DNA of 64,000 nt from NCBI RefSeq assembly GCF_024529955.1, contig NZ_AP024854.1, forward strand, positions 2,480,001 to 2,544,000, given 5' to 3'. Source of the stretch: Photobacterium toruni. Its GTDB lineage: Bacteria; Pseudomonadota; Gammaproteobacteria; Enterobacterales; Vibrionaceae. Below, one piece after another: positions 9,501-18,518 of the stretch. The notes below the pieces were generated by a model. The model searched no databases. It had not been told where the DNA came from and saw only the letters and a program-made list of their open reading frames with translations. Each line of letters opens with the position of its first letter. Position 1 is the stretch's first letter. Position numbers and translations under genes: made by a program.

Positions 9501-10751
9501 GTGAAAGACTTTTCCGAATTAGAGTTAGATAGCGAGCTATTACGAGCGATTGACGAGATCGGCTATAGCCGCCCAACCGTAGTTCAAGCGCAGGCTATCC
9601 CTCATGCCCTTGACGGTAAAGATGTCATGGCTTCTGCACCAACAGGGACCGGAAAAACAGCTGCGTTTCTGCTTCCAATGATTCAGCATTTGCAGGATTT
9701 TCCACGCAAAAAGCCGGGGCCTGCACGTGTATTAATCTTAACGCCAACCCGTGAGTTAGCGATTCAAGTTGCTGAACATGCAAAAGCACTGTCTAAATAC
9801 ACTAACTTAAAAGTATTCACTATTACTGGTGGTATTTCTTACGATGAGCATGCTGAGCTACTGGGTAAAACGCAAGATATCGTCGTTGCAACACCTGGCC
9901 GCTTAATGGAATACATTGAGTCTGAGAAATTTGATTGCCGCGCAATTGAATGTCTGATCCTTGATGAAGCTGACCGTATGTTAGATATGGGCTTTGGTAA
10001 AATTGTTGAGCGCATCAACCATGAGTGCCGCTGGCGTCGTCAGAGCTTATTATTCTCTGCAACCTTAGAAGGTAAAGGCGTACGTGAGTTCTCAGAAACA
10101 ATTTTAAATGAACCGCTTGAAGTTAACGCCGATCCTTCTCGTCGTGAGCGTAAGAAGATCCAACAGATGTATCTTCGTTGCGATAGTATGGAGCACAAGC
10201 TTGCTCTATTAGAAAACATCATTAAAGATCAAGCTGAACGTACAATCATCTTTGTAAAAACACGTGAGCGCCTAGGTATCCTTCGCAGTCAATTAGACGC
10301 AATGGGCATTCCTTGTAACTGGATTCAAGGTGAGATGGCACAAGCGGCACGTACTAACATGATCACTCGTTTCCGTGATGGCGTAGTAAACGTACTGATT
10401 GCGACCGACGTTGCTGCGCGTGGTATTGATTTACCTGACGTAAGCCATGTTATTAACTTTGACCTGCCACGTACTGCTGAAGTATATGTGCACCGTATTG
10501 GTCGTACTGCTCGTGCAGGCAAAAAAGGTACCGCTATTGCATTGGTTGAAGCGCATGACCAAGGCATGATCGAACGTATTAGCCGTTACATGAAAGAAGA
10601 AGTGCAAGAGCGCTTTATTCATGGTCTGCGTCCACAGACAAAGAAAGCAAATACCGCCAAGAAAAAGAAAAAAGTTAATAAGAAAGTAAAAGAAGCGAAA
10701 GCGAAAAAGAAAATCAAACAAGCGGCTAAAAAGAGCCAAGCTAAGTCGTAA
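9501..10751 (+). CDS. srmB: DEAD-box ATP-dependent RNA helicase SrmB
   Basis: Helps early assembly of the 50S ribosomal subunit. The 416-residue protein starts at GTG 9501 behind GGGAGAG (MKDFSELELDSELLRAIDEI). Motifs in order: the Q motif region, Walker A APTGTGKT near 46-53, PTRELA, TPGR, DEAD at 155-158, SAT, and in the second domain TDVAARGID and HRIGRTARAG. The final 40 residues are mostly Lys and Ala, a basic RNA-binding tail. An intrinsic terminator follows directly. Confidence 0.95.
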   Translation: MKDFSELELDSELLRAIDEIGYSRPTVVQAQAIPHALDGKDVMASAPTGTGKTAAFLLPMIQHLQDFPRKKPGPARVLILTPTRELAIQVAEHAKALSKYTNLKVFTITGGISYDEHAELLGKTQDIVVATPGRLMEYIESEKFDCRAIECLILDEADRMLDMGFGKIVERINHECRWRRQSLLFSATLEGKGVREFSETILNEPLEVNADPSRRERKKIQQMYLRCDSMEHKLALLENIIKDQAERTIIFVKTRERLGILRSQLDAMGIPCNWIQGEMAQAARTNMITRFRDGVVNVLIATDVAARGIDLPDVSHVINFDLPRTAEVYVHRIGRTARAGKKGTAIALVEAHDQGMIERISRYMKEEVQERFIHGLRPQTKKANTAKKKKKVNKKVKEAKAKKKIKQAAKKSQAKS

Positions 10752-10780
10752 TTTCTCTTTTACAAGATAGATAAAATAAT

Positions 10781-10811
10781 AAGGCCAACGCTACGACGTT
10801 GGCCTTTTTTT
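10781..10811 (+). terminator. Intrinsic terminator after srmB
   Basis: The stem AAGGCCAACG / CGTTGGCCTT has a 6-nt loop and is followed by seven T on the plus strand. Confidence 0.88.
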
Positions 10812-10859
10812 ATCTTAAAAAACGATAACAGCATTAATGATGGTTGTTTACGATACGAA

Positions 10860-11633
10860 TTATTGCTGTTCGCGCTTAAACACTAATTCTGTTGATGTTG
10901 ATTCCGCAGCAACAAAATAATAACCCGCACTATCAAATTGTTGTAATTGAGCGATAGACGTTAATTGATTATCTAAAATATAACGAGCCATCATTCCACG
11001 GGCTCTTTTAGCATAGAAACTAATCACTTTATAGGTGCCATTTTTACAATCTTTAAAAACTGGAGTAATTAATTGAGCTTTAAGTTGCTTAGGCTTAACC
11101 GCTTTAAAATACTCATTAGAGGCCAAATTAACTACAATATCATCACCTTGTTCAGCAACTGCCGCGTTGAGTTTATCTGTAACAATATCACCCCAAAATT
11201 GATATAAATTACTGCCGCGAGGGTTCACTAACCGAGTACCCATTTCTAAACGGTAAGGTTGCATCAAATCAAGTGGACGTAATACACCATACAACCCAGA
11301 CAGCATTCGTAAATGTTGTTGTGTATAAGCAAATTGGGCTTCAGTCATAGTTTCAGCGGCTAACCCCGTATAAACATCACCTTTAAATGCCAAAATTGCC
11401 TGTCGTGCATTATCTACCGTAAACGTTGGCTGCCACTCAGCAAAACGGGCGGCATTTAACCCGGCAATTTTATCACTAACTTTCATTAAGCTTGCAATAT
11501 CCATCGGTGTAAGCTCGCGGCATACATCAATTAATTCAGCTGAATCCACGGTTAATTCAGGTAATGTGTAAGTCGTTGTTGCTAACGGCGAAGTGTAATC
11601 TAATGTTTTTGCTGGTGATATCACGATTAACAT
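10860..11633 (-). CDS. yaaA: Peroxide stress protein YaaA
   Basis: A DUF328/UPF0246 family protein. In E. coli, YaaA is induced by OxyR and limits free iron, protecting DNA from Fenton damage during peroxide stress. I chose ATG 11633 ([13 protein letters not shown]), giving 257 residues, one fewer than E. coli; the open frame extends to 11699 but that region is not family-like. Family signatures include ISPAKTLD at the N-terminus, [13 protein letters not shown] in the middle, and [17 protein letters not shown] near the C-terminus. AAAGGGAAA stands about 10 nt before the start. It is paired with the alanine/sodium symporter gene as in E. coli yaaA-yaaJ. Confidence 0.93.
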   Translation of the reverse strand: MLIVISPAKTLDYTSPLATTTYTLPELTVDSAELIDVCRELTPMDIASLMKVSDKIAGLNAARFAEWQPTFTVDNARQAILAFKGDVYTGLAAETMTEAQFAYTQQHLRMLSGLYGVLRPLDLMQPYRLEMGTRLVNPRGSNLYQFWGDIVTDKLNAAVAEQGDDIVVNLASNEYFKAVKPKQLKAQLITPVFKDCKNGTYKVISFYAKRARGMMARYILDNQLTSIAQLQQFDSAGYYFVAAESTSTELVFKREQQ

Positions 11634-11741
11634 GAGCCATTTCCCTTTAAAGTCTGATACATTTAGCCTACCACCATCAATCACAAAAACCACGCACAAC
11701 TGCCATGATTGTGGCTATTTTATTAATAGGCATAACAACGG

Positions 11742-13193
11742 CTAACGATCTCGATCAGGTCTTGATAATACTGGTAATTGTTCCCAAATTTCGGCATCAA
11801 GTTGAGCATGCAATTCAGGATAATCTTGACGATTAAATATCGGGATCTTTCCTAATGCTAACTGCTGATTATAATCTTGCGCTAACTTAACCACCGTCCC
11901 GGACAGTAATACTATTGCCGCTAAATTAATCATCGCCATCATTGCCATTGAAATATCAGCCATTGCCCATACCGTTGGTAAATCAGCTAATGCGCCAAAC
12001 ATCACCATACCCAGCACGACGACTCGAAATATATTCATACTCATTTTATTGTTATGCTTTAAAAAAATAAGATTTGTTTCAGCATAAGAATAATTTGCAA
12101 CCAATGACGTAAAAGAAAAAAAGAAAATGGCAACCGCAATAAAAATCCCACCCCAATCACCCACTTGTGAGCTAATTGCTTTTTGAGTTAATTCAATGCC
12201 AGTAATACTACTGTGTAGTTCATATTCGCCAGACATCAAAATAATTGCGACGGTTGCCGAACAAATAACGATGGTATCAATAAAGACACCTAACATCTGT
12301 ACATAACCTTGTGATGCAGGATGCGGAGGGTAAGGCGTTGCTGATGCTGCTGCATTTGGTGCCGATCCCATACCAGCTTCATTTGAGAATAACCCTCGTT
12401 TTAAACCATTAATCATCCCTTGAGCAATGGTATAGCCCAATGCTCCAGATGCGGCCTCTTCAAATCCAAACGCACTTCGAAAAATAAGCAGTAAGATATG
12501 CGGCAATTGATCTATATTGCTCAGCATAATGAATAATGCTAATCCGAGGTAACACAATGCCATTGTCGGTACTAAAATTTCAGCAGTACGAGCGATGGTT
12601 CGTAGCCCACCAAAAATAATTATCCCCGTTAATACTACCAAGCCAAAGCCGACATACAGGGGTTGCCACCCAAAAGCGACATATGTAGCTTGAGTAATAG
12701 AATTGGCTTGCACAGCATTAAAGACTAATCCAAATGCAATGATAAGACAGATAGAAAATACGACGCCCATCCACCGCATATCTAAGCCTCGCTCCATGTA
12801 ATAAGCAGGGCCACCACGATAATTACCATCATCATCACGGGTTTTATATAACTGTGCTAATGCACTTTCTGCAAAAGCCGTCGCCATGCCTAGCATCGCG
12901 ATCAGCCACATCCAAAAAATAGCACCAGGACCCCCTAAGGTTAGAGCAACAGCCACGCCCGCCATATTGCCAGACCCCACTCTGGCCGCCAAACTGGTGC
13001 ACAATGCTTGAAAAGAAGAAATACCCGACGAGTCTGACTTACGGCTATTTTTCATTATGGAAAACATATGTTTAAAGTGGCGAAACTGAATAAAGTTAAG
13101 ACGATAGGTGAAATAAATGCCAATACCAATCAGCACATATATCAATATCGACCCCCACAGCAAATCATTGATAAAGTTAATTTGACTGGTCAC
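11742..13193 (-). CDS. Alanine/glycine:cation symporter (AGCS family, YaaJ-like)
   Basis: An inner-membrane sodium-coupled amino acid importer, probably for alanine or glycine. The 483-residue protein has 10 or more membrane segments. The family signatures are clear: ALCTSLAARVGSGNMAGVA near the N-terminus, NYRGGPAYYMERGL, and GLFSNEAGMGSAPNAAA in the second half. The start is a GTG at 13193 with GAAGGCG upstream. Its position next to yaaA and close to the thr operon parallels E. coli yaaJ. The exact substrate is not determined by the sequence. Confidence 0.92.
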   Translation of the reverse strand: MTSQINFINDLLWGSILIYVLIGIGIYFTYRLNFIQFRHFKHMFSIMKNSRKSDSSGISSFQALCTSLAARVGSGNMAGVAVALTLGGPGAIFWMWLIAMLGMATAFAESALAQLYKTRDDDGNYRGGPAYYMERGLDMRWMGVVFSICLIIAFGLVFNAVQANSITQATYVAFGWQPLYVGFGLVVLTGIIIFGGLRTIARTAEILVPTMALCYLGLALFIMLSNIDQLPHILLLIFRSAFGFEEAASGALGYTIAQGMINGLKRGLFSNEAGMGSAPNAAASATPYPPHPASQGYVQMLGVFIDTIVICSATVAIILMSGEYELHSSITGIELTQKAISSQVGDWGGIFIAVAIFFFSFTSLVANYSYAETNLIFLKHNNKMSMNIFRVVVLGMVMFGALADLPTVWAMADISMAMMAMINLAAIVLLSGTVVKLAQDYNQQLALGKIPIFNRQDYPELHAQLDAEIWEQLPVLSRPDRDR

Positions 13194-13656
13194 ATTTTAC
13201 GCCTTCAAGATTAATAATTAGCAAAAAAATGGTGCCAACATTGGCAGTAATGCGTTACAGGTATTATTTCTAATCTTATAAAATTCAGACTAAAAGCTTA
13301 GCTATAGAGTGCCAAGTTGTTATAAAAATAATAATTATCTAATTGTCTTAAATTTTACAATGAGTTACAAAACTTATAACTTTTATATATTGGGTGACTA
13401 TTATCCTTTAAAAATTAAACTTATTTATACAATTAACTTTTAAAACTTAATCTCGTTGCCAAAAATAATAAAAAACCTATTTAACACTAATAATGGTTTC
13501 TTTTTTAATCACCAACGCAACAATTGTGATATCAAGCACACAAAAAATTCATCTATCGGTAACAAATGAGAAACAGTTCAATTTTATTATTCGTCATTCT
13601 ATGGTAATAAATACTCAAATCGCTTACACCGAGCGAAAAGTAGGAATAGGTGCTTT
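13194..13656. other. AT-rich intergenic region with no recognised feature
   Basis: Lies between the divergent symporter gene and the DUF3545-like gene. Strongly AT-rich. A 63-codon open frame at 13493-13684 has no ribosome-binding site and resembles nothing. It presumably carries promoters for both flanking genes, but I cannot place them. Confidence 0.4.
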
Positions 13657-13839
13657 ATGGATAGCTTTGCATTTGATGACATGATGACAATTGATACGGT
13701 TTCTCGTCGCTCTCGTGCTAAACCTGAAAAACGAAAGTGGCGTGAAATTGAGGCATTGAAAGACCGTCAAAGACTACGTCGAGAACTACAAGACATGGAT
13801 ATGTGTGGTAGTTTTAATAGTGATGATTTTGATTTCTAA
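13657..13839 (+). CDS. Small DUF3545-like protein
   Basis: A 60-residue soluble protein: an acidic N-terminus (MDSFAFDDMMTIDT), a strongly basic middle (SRAKPEKRKWREIEALKDRQ) predicted helical, and an acidic C-terminus ending SDDFDF. AGGAATAGGTG precedes the ATG at a workable distance, and a good terminator follows 12 nt after the stop, so it looks like a complete one-gene unit. From memory it resembles the short DUF3545 family of Vibrio and relatives; function is unknown. The charge pattern suggests nucleic-acid or ribosome contact, which is speculation. Confidence 0.75.
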   Translation: MDSFAFDDMMTIDTVSRRSRAKPEKRKWREIEALKDRQRLRRELQDMDMCGSFNSDDFDF

Positions 13840-13850
13840 CTATATTATTA

Positions 13851-13878
13851 AAAAGGCCAGCATAACCGCTGGCCTTTT
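13851..13878. terminator. Bidirectional terminator between the DUF3545-like gene and ung
   Basis: AAAAGGCCAGC pairs with GCTGGCCTTTT around a 6-nt loop, between convergent genes. Confidence 0.87.
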
Positions 13879-13909
13879 CATTCCTAAAAACAATATTTTC
13901 TAAGATAAC

Positions 13910-14572
13910 TTATAATTGCCAATTAATTGGTGATTTATTCATGGTCGTTAATAATTTATTCGTCTCAGAAAAGTGCTTACAACCAAAAAAACCACGGTAA
14001 GCAGACAATGGTGAAGGATGAGCCGACGTTAGAACATGATGTCGTGCCAAATCGATTTTCTTACCTTTTTTCTGAGCATGTGCGCCCCACAATAAAAAAA
14101 TCACTCCTTCCGTATTGTCATTAATGTATTCAATCGCACGATCAGTAAACGTTTCCCAACCAATTTTAGCGTGAGAATGTGCATTGCCTTGTTCCACCGT
14201 TAAAACAGTATTAAGTAACAATACCCCTTGCTCTGCCCATGACTGTAAATAACCATGATCAGGAATAGTAAAGCCATTGATATCCGTTGCTAATTCTTTA
14301 TACATATTAACCAATGATGGCGGTGTTTTTACTCCAGGCAATACTGAAAAACTCAAACCATGAGCCTGATTTGGACCATGATAAGGATCTTGGCCTAAAA
14401 TCACCACTTTCGTCTCCATTAATGGTGTACTAAAAAAAGCATTAAATACATCCTCCTGAGGAGGAAAAACAGTTTTACCTTCCGCACGAGCAGTAGTAAC
14501 AGATTGATCTATACTATTAAAATACGGTAATTGTTGTTGCTGCTCGATAAATGTTTGCCAGCTTGCCGTCAT
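13910..14572 (-). CDS. ung: Uracil-DNA glycosylase
   Basis: Removes uracil from DNA as the first step of base-excision repair. The 220-residue protein is close to the E. coli length. The water-activating loop [16 protein letters not shown] lies near residue 60 and includes the catalytic Asp. The DNA-intercalating loop [14 protein letters not shown] near the C-terminus carries the catalytic His and the Leu finger. It starts 3 nt after the stop of nfo on the same strand, so the glycosylase and the AP endonuclease that acts on its product are co-transcribed. Ends at a shared bidirectional terminator. Confidence 0.97.
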   Translation of the reverse strand: MTASWQTFIEQQQQLPYFNSIDQSVTTARAEGKTVFPPQEDVFNAFFSTPLMETKVVILGQDPYHGPNQAHGLSFSVLPGVKTPPSLVNMYKELATDINGFTIPDHGYLQSWAEQGVLLLNTVLTVEQGNAHSHAKIGWETFTDRAIEYINDNTEGVIFLLWGAHAQKKGKKIDLARHHVLTSAHPSPLSAYRGFFGCKHFSETNKLLTTMNKSPINWQL

Positions 14573-14575
14573 AAG

Positions 14576-15424
14576 TTAACTCTCTTGTTCAAAACGACGT
14601 AAAGTCGCAATTTCATGGTGCCAAATATCAGAATTAATCGTCTCCAATATCAATGGCATATTATTAAATCGATGATCTTGCATTAAGAACTGAAAACAAT
14701 CCCAGCCAATCATCCCTTCACCTAAACTATGATGACGATCTAAATGGCTGCCTAAATCACCTTTTGAATCATTTAAGTGCATTGCTCGTAAGTACGACAT
14801 TCCAACCACCTGATCAAATTCAGCGAAAGTGGCCTCTGTTGCTTCCATCGTCCGTAAGTCATAACCCGCAGCAAAAGTATGGCAAGTATCAATACACACT
14901 CCTACTCGTGATTTATCGTCTACTTGATCAATAATTTCAGCCAAATGCTCAAAACGCCACCCTAAGTTAGATCCTTGCCCTGCAGTATTTTCAATCACCG
15001 CCACCACATCATCAACTTGCTGATGGGCTAGATTTATTGATTCTGCAATCAATGTTAGACACGCTGTTTCTGATATCTTTTTCAAATGACTGCCAGGATG
15101 AAAATTCAGTAAATGTAATCCTAGTTGCTGACAACGCTGCATTTCATCAATAAAAGCTAAACGTGACTTTTGTAATTTTTCCGCTTCAGGAGCCCCTAAA
15201 TTAATCAGATAAGAGTCATGCGGTAAAATAGCACTCGCATCAAAACCAAGCTGTAGGCAACGAGCCTTAAATAGTTTAATCGTCTCTGCCTCTAATGGTT
15301 TAGCCTGCCATTGACGTTGATTTTTTGTAAACAATGCGAATGCATTTGCATTTATTGCCTGAGCGTTAACAGGCGCATTAAATACTCCCCCCGCAGCTGA
15401 TACATGTGCACCAATTAGTTTCAT
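14576..15424 (-). CDS. nfo: Endonuclease IV (AP endonuclease)
   Basis: Cuts DNA 5' to abasic sites and repairs some oxidative lesions, using three zinc ions. The protein has 282 residues, starting [13 protein letters not shown], the first signature of the family. Zinc ligands are visible in [53 protein letters not shown] and ILET. It is the first gene of an nfo-ung unit with a 3-nt gap. E. coli does not pair the two genes; here the arrangement joins consecutive steps of uracil repair. Confidence 0.96.
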   Translation of the reverse strand: MKLIGAHVSAAGGVFNAPVNAQAINANAFALFTKNQRQWQAKPLEAETIKLFKARCLQLGFDASAILPHDSYLINLGAPEAEKLQKSRLAFIDEMQRCQQLGLHLLNFHPGSHLKKISETACLTLIAESINLAHQQVDDVVAVIENTAGQGSNLGWRFEHLAEIIDQVDDKSRVGVCIDTCHTFAAGYDLRTMEATEATFAEFDQVVGMSYLRAMHLNDSKGDLGSHLDRHHSLGEGMIGWDCFQFLMQDHRFNNMPLILETINSDIWHHEIATLRRFEQES

Positions 15425-15786
15425 AATAATATCCAGAAATAACAGTTAAATAACCGATTAGCAGCATCAATAGCGTCATCGTCATTTAACATAAAAACCC
15501 ATAAAAAATGATAAATGACTCACCAAATAATCATAACTGCGTCATTTAATGTTGTTATTTTACAACAAAATAACATTCAACTTATTTTTTAAATTTAATA
15601 ATTTTAGTTGATTAGTCAGCAAAATGCAGTTAGATTGACTTAGCTCAATAAAACAGCCTTATTATATTTAAGGTTTTTTGTAGTAATTTGATCTACATCA
15701 ATACCTGAATTCGCGTTAAAAGATATATAATAAGTAGCTCAATATAAAAATGAATAAATTAACAACAATTTTTTCGGAGAAAAGTT
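15425..15786. other. Divergent nfo/grcA regulatory region
   Basis: AT-rich, no gene. It contains a perfect 9-bp inverted repeat (TGTTATTTT / AAAATAACA, 15553-15575), two copies of CGTCATTTAA exactly 60 bp apart (15480 and 15540), and the grcA control elements listed separately. Confidence 0.5.
15688..15731 (+). promoter_or_regulatory. FNR box and -10 of grcA
   Basis: TTGATCTACATCAA at 15688-15701 is a perfect match to the FNR consensus TTGAT-N4-ATCAA. A consensus TATAAT lies at 15726-15731. The box centre is about 43 bp before the start site this implies (near 15738), the class II activator position. This fits oxygen-controlled induction of grcA, as known for E. coli yfiD. Confidence 0.85.
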
Positions 15787-16164
15787 ATGATTACTGGTAT
15801 TCAAATTACTAAAGCAGCAAACGATGATCTACTAAACTCAATCTGGATCCTAGATAGCGAGTCTAATGAAGCGCGTTGTGTTTGTGCACCTGGCAGCTAC
15901 GATGCTGACCAAATTATCGCACAAGCAGATCTTGGTGACATTGAGTACCGTGAACTAGCTATCGAAGCACCAGCTAAAATCGAAGGTGGTCAACACCTAA
16001 ACGTTAACGTTCTTAAGCGTGAAACACTACTAGATGCTGCTGCACACCCAGAGAAATACCCACAGCTAACAATCCGTGTATCAGGTTATGCTGTACGTTT
16101 TAACTCTCTAACAACTGAACAACAGCAAGACGTTATCGCTCGTACTTTCACTAACAGCCTATAA
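15787..16164 (+). CDS. grcA: Autonomous glycyl radical cofactor GrcA
   Basis: A spare glycyl-radical domain that replaces the damaged C-terminus of pyruvate formate-lyase after oxygen exposure; in E. coli this is YfiD. The 125-residue protein ends [20 protein letters not shown] and carries the radical glycine at position 100 in RVSGYAVRF. It starts at ATG 15787 behind CGGAGAAAA. Single-gene unit with an FNR-type promoter and a strong terminator. Codon choice looks biased towards optimal codons, suggesting high expression. Confidence 0.97.
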   Translation: MITGIQITKAANDDLLNSIWILDSESNEARCVCAPGSYDADQIIAQADLGDIEYRELAIEAPAKIEGGQHLNVNVLKRETLLDAAAHPEKYPQLTIRVSGYAVRFNSLTTEQQQDVIARTFTNSL

Positions 16165-16211
16165 TTTTTGGGCATAGTGTAAGAGTCTTGATTTGAGCAA
16201 GATGCTGTAAT

Positions 16212-16241
16212 AAAAAAAGGAGCCTTAAGGCTCCTTTTTTA
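16212..16241. terminator. Bidirectional terminator between grcA and thrC
   Basis: AAAAAAGGAGCC and GGCTCCTTTTTT form a long stem, with A and T runs on either side, between convergent genes. Confidence 0.88.
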
Positions 16242-16265
16242 TATCATAATTTTACTGTTTTTATC

Positions 16266-17558
16266 TTATAACGTAGGTTGAACCGAATATAAAATTGACT
16301 TAATAGTCGCAAAATTATTATCAGCATCCAATGATAACAACGGTAGTGCATTATGCTTCTCAAGCGGTGCTGGTAACTCGATATCAGTCGCTAAAATAGT
16401 ATCAACCACATCTTTAAATTTCGCCGGATGTGCGGTACATAAAAATAATCCAGTTTCATTTTCTGCTAGTTGTTGCTCAAGCACGTTATAAGCAATCGCG
16501 CCATGAGGCTCACATAAATAACCATCAGCATACATCTGCTTTAACGTAATCGCTGTTTGCTTATCATCCACAGCACCATAACCTAACTCATCTAGCCCCC
16601 ACCCTTTAAGCTGACATAACTCTTCAATCCGAGGCCAGTTATTTGGTTGGCTCACATCCATCGCGTTAGAAATAGTGGCGACAGTTGTCTTTGGCGTCCA
16701 CTCTCCAGTGTGTAAATAACGTGGAACAGTATCATTAACATTGGTTGCAGCAATAAAGCGTTTAACTGGTAAACCTAATGATTTAGCTAATAAACCCGCC
16801 GTCAAATTACCGAAATTACCACTTGGCACTGAAATGACTAATTGCTCGCGTTCAGCTTTTGATAACTGAGAAACAGCTTCAAAGTAATAACAAATTTGTG
16901 CCATTAAGCGACTGATATTAATTGAGTTAGCTGAATTTAGACCAATATCATCACGTAATTCTGCATCATCAAAGGCTTGTTTAACAAGCGCCTGACAATC
17001 ATCAAAAGTACCATTAACCGCCACGGTAGTAATATTTTTTCCAAGTGTACAAAATAGCTTTTCTTGCAATGGACTAATTTTTCCTTTGGGATACAAAATC
17101 ACCACTTGGATATTATCCATACCATAAAAAGCATGAGCGACTGCCGCACCGGTATCCCCCGACGTTGCTGTTAGAATCGTAATCTTACCGTCACTATCGG
17201 TTACTGCCGCTAAAGATTGCGCCATAAAACGGCCACCAAAATCTTTAAACGCTAATGTCGGACCATGAAACAGTTCTAATGCATACACATTTGATTTAAC
17301 TTGCCTCAGCGGTGCGGGAAATTGAAAGGCACTATCGACCATTTGGGTAACAGTTTCACTACTTAATTCATCGCCAATAAAGGCTGATAAAATCTTACTA
17401 CTACGGCTAACAAAATCCATCGCAAGTAAGGTATCAATATCACCTAATTGTGGTAATTGTGCCGGAAAAAACAAGCCTTGTTGACGACCTAAACCTTGGC
17501 GTACTGCCTGACCAAATGATACCTGCTGTTGGTGATCTTTAAGATTATACAACTTCAT
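16266..17558 (-). CDS. thrC: Threonine synthase
   Basis: A PLP enzyme that converts O-phosphohomoserine to threonine, the last step of the pathway. The 430-residue protein begins MKLYNLKDHQQQVSFGQAV. The PLP lysine lies in ELFHGPTLAFKDFGGRF, and the phosphate-binding region in TATSGDTGAAVAHAF. It starts 2 nt after the thrB stop, so it is translated from the thrABC message. Last gene of the operon; ends at the bidirectional terminator shared with grcA. Confidence 0.97.
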   Translation of the reverse strand: MKLYNLKDHQQQVSFGQAVRQGLGRQQGLFFPAQLPQLGDIDTLLAMDFVSRSSKILSAFIGDELSSETVTQMVDSAFQFPAPLRQVKSNVYALELFHGPTLAFKDFGGRFMAQSLAAVTDSDGKITILTATSGDTGAAVAHAFYGMDNIQVVILYPKGKISPLQEKLFCTLGKNITTVAVNGTFDDCQALVKQAFDDAELRDDIGLNSANSINISRLMAQICYYFEAVSQLSKAEREQLVISVPSGNFGNLTAGLLAKSLGLPVKRFIAATNVNDTVPRYLHTGEWTPKTTVATISNAMDVSQPNNWPRIEELCQLKGWGLDELGYGAVDDKQTAITLKQMYADGYLCEPHGAIAYNVLEQQLAENETGLFLCTAHPAKFKDVVDTILATDIELPAPLEKHNALPLLSLDADNNFATIKSILYSVQPTL

Positions 17559-17560
17559 GG

Positions 17561-18517
17561 TTATAGCTCACTCCCTGTAACTTTTGCGCCTTGTTTATCG
17601 AGCTGACAAACATGCACAAATCCTTGATCATTTTGAACATAATTATCGGCTAGCCATTTTGCTAACCGCTGTGCGACTTCAAGATTAGTACAAACACTAA
17701 ACATCGTCGGTCCAGATCCCGAAATACCACTCGCAATCGCACCCGCTTCTAAAGCATATTTTCGAGCTTGATTAAAGTTAGGTAATAATTTTTCACGGTA
17801 AGGCTCAGCCACAACATCATGGATCATTTTAGCGGCGAGCAGCGGTTGCTGAGAATAACAAGCATGGATAAATCCGCCCAGATAACGTCCGTGTGCAATA
17901 ATATCCTGACGCCGATATTGTGCAGGTAAAATTGCCCGAGCTTCTGCAGTCGGCACTTTAATTCCCGGATATGCCATAACCCAATACCAATTATCAAAAC
18001 AAGGTATCTCTTGGCTAATAATCCCCATTTCTTGGACCATAAATTGCAAACCACCCAAGAAACAAGGAGCAACATTATCGTAATGCACACTGCCAGAAAC
18101 CTCGCCTTCCATTTCTCCCATTAAGGTCAGTAATTCATTACGGGTTAACGGTTGTTGATGGTATTGATTTAAAGCATCAAGGGCCGCCACAATAGAGCAA
18201 GCACTTGAACCTAAACCAGAACCAATAGGCATGTTCTTTTCTAGTGTGACCGCAACAGGTAATAAAGTGATCCCTTTATGATCAAGTTCACGCGCAAATA
18301 CTTGCCAGCAACGATAAACAATATTGTCTTCTGCCTGCGGCGGTAATTTATCAACAAAAGCACCGACACACTGCAAACTAAATGCTGCCGTGCCAGCAGT
18401 AACCTCGACTCGATCACCTAACAGAGAGCCATCAATAGGAGAAACAGCAGCACCTAAAACATCAAAACCAACACTTACGTTACCAATCGATGCTGGAGCA
18501 TAAACAACAACACTCAT
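17561..18517 (-). CDS. thrB: Homoserine kinase
   Basis: Phosphorylates homoserine using ATP (GHMP kinase family). The 318-residue protein begins [20 protein letters not shown]. The ATP-binding GHMP motif [17 protein letters not shown] lies near residues 91-107, and the C-terminal motif [16 protein letters not shown] is present. Gaps to thrA (1 nt) and thrC (2 nt) indicate tight coupling within the operon. Confidence 0.97.
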   Translation of the reverse strand: MSVVVYAPASIGNVSVGFDVLGAAVSPIDGSLLGDRVEVTAGTAAFSLQCVGAFVDKLPPQAEDNIVYRCWQVFARELDHKGITLLPVAVTLEKNMPIGSGLGSSACSIVAALDALNQYHQQPLTRNELLTLMGEMEGEVSGSVHYDNVAPCFLGGLQFMVQEMGIISQEIPCFDNWYWVMAYPGIKVPTAEARAILPAQYRRQDIIAHGRYLGGFIHACYSQQPLLAAKMIHDVVAEPYREKLLPNFNQARKYALEAGAIASGISGSGPTMFSVCTNLEVAQRLAKWLADNYVQNDQGFVHVCQLDKQGAKVTGSEL

Positions 18518-18518
18518 G

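Noticed and set aside
9382-9576. 64-codon minus-strand frame over the srmB start
   Set aside because: Covers the srmB promoter, hairpin and coding start; no ribosome site and no family resemblance.
13493-13684. 63-codon open frame before the DUF3545-like gene
   Set aside because: No ribosome-binding site, composition of AT-rich intergenic DNA, and it overlaps the better-supported gene at 13657.
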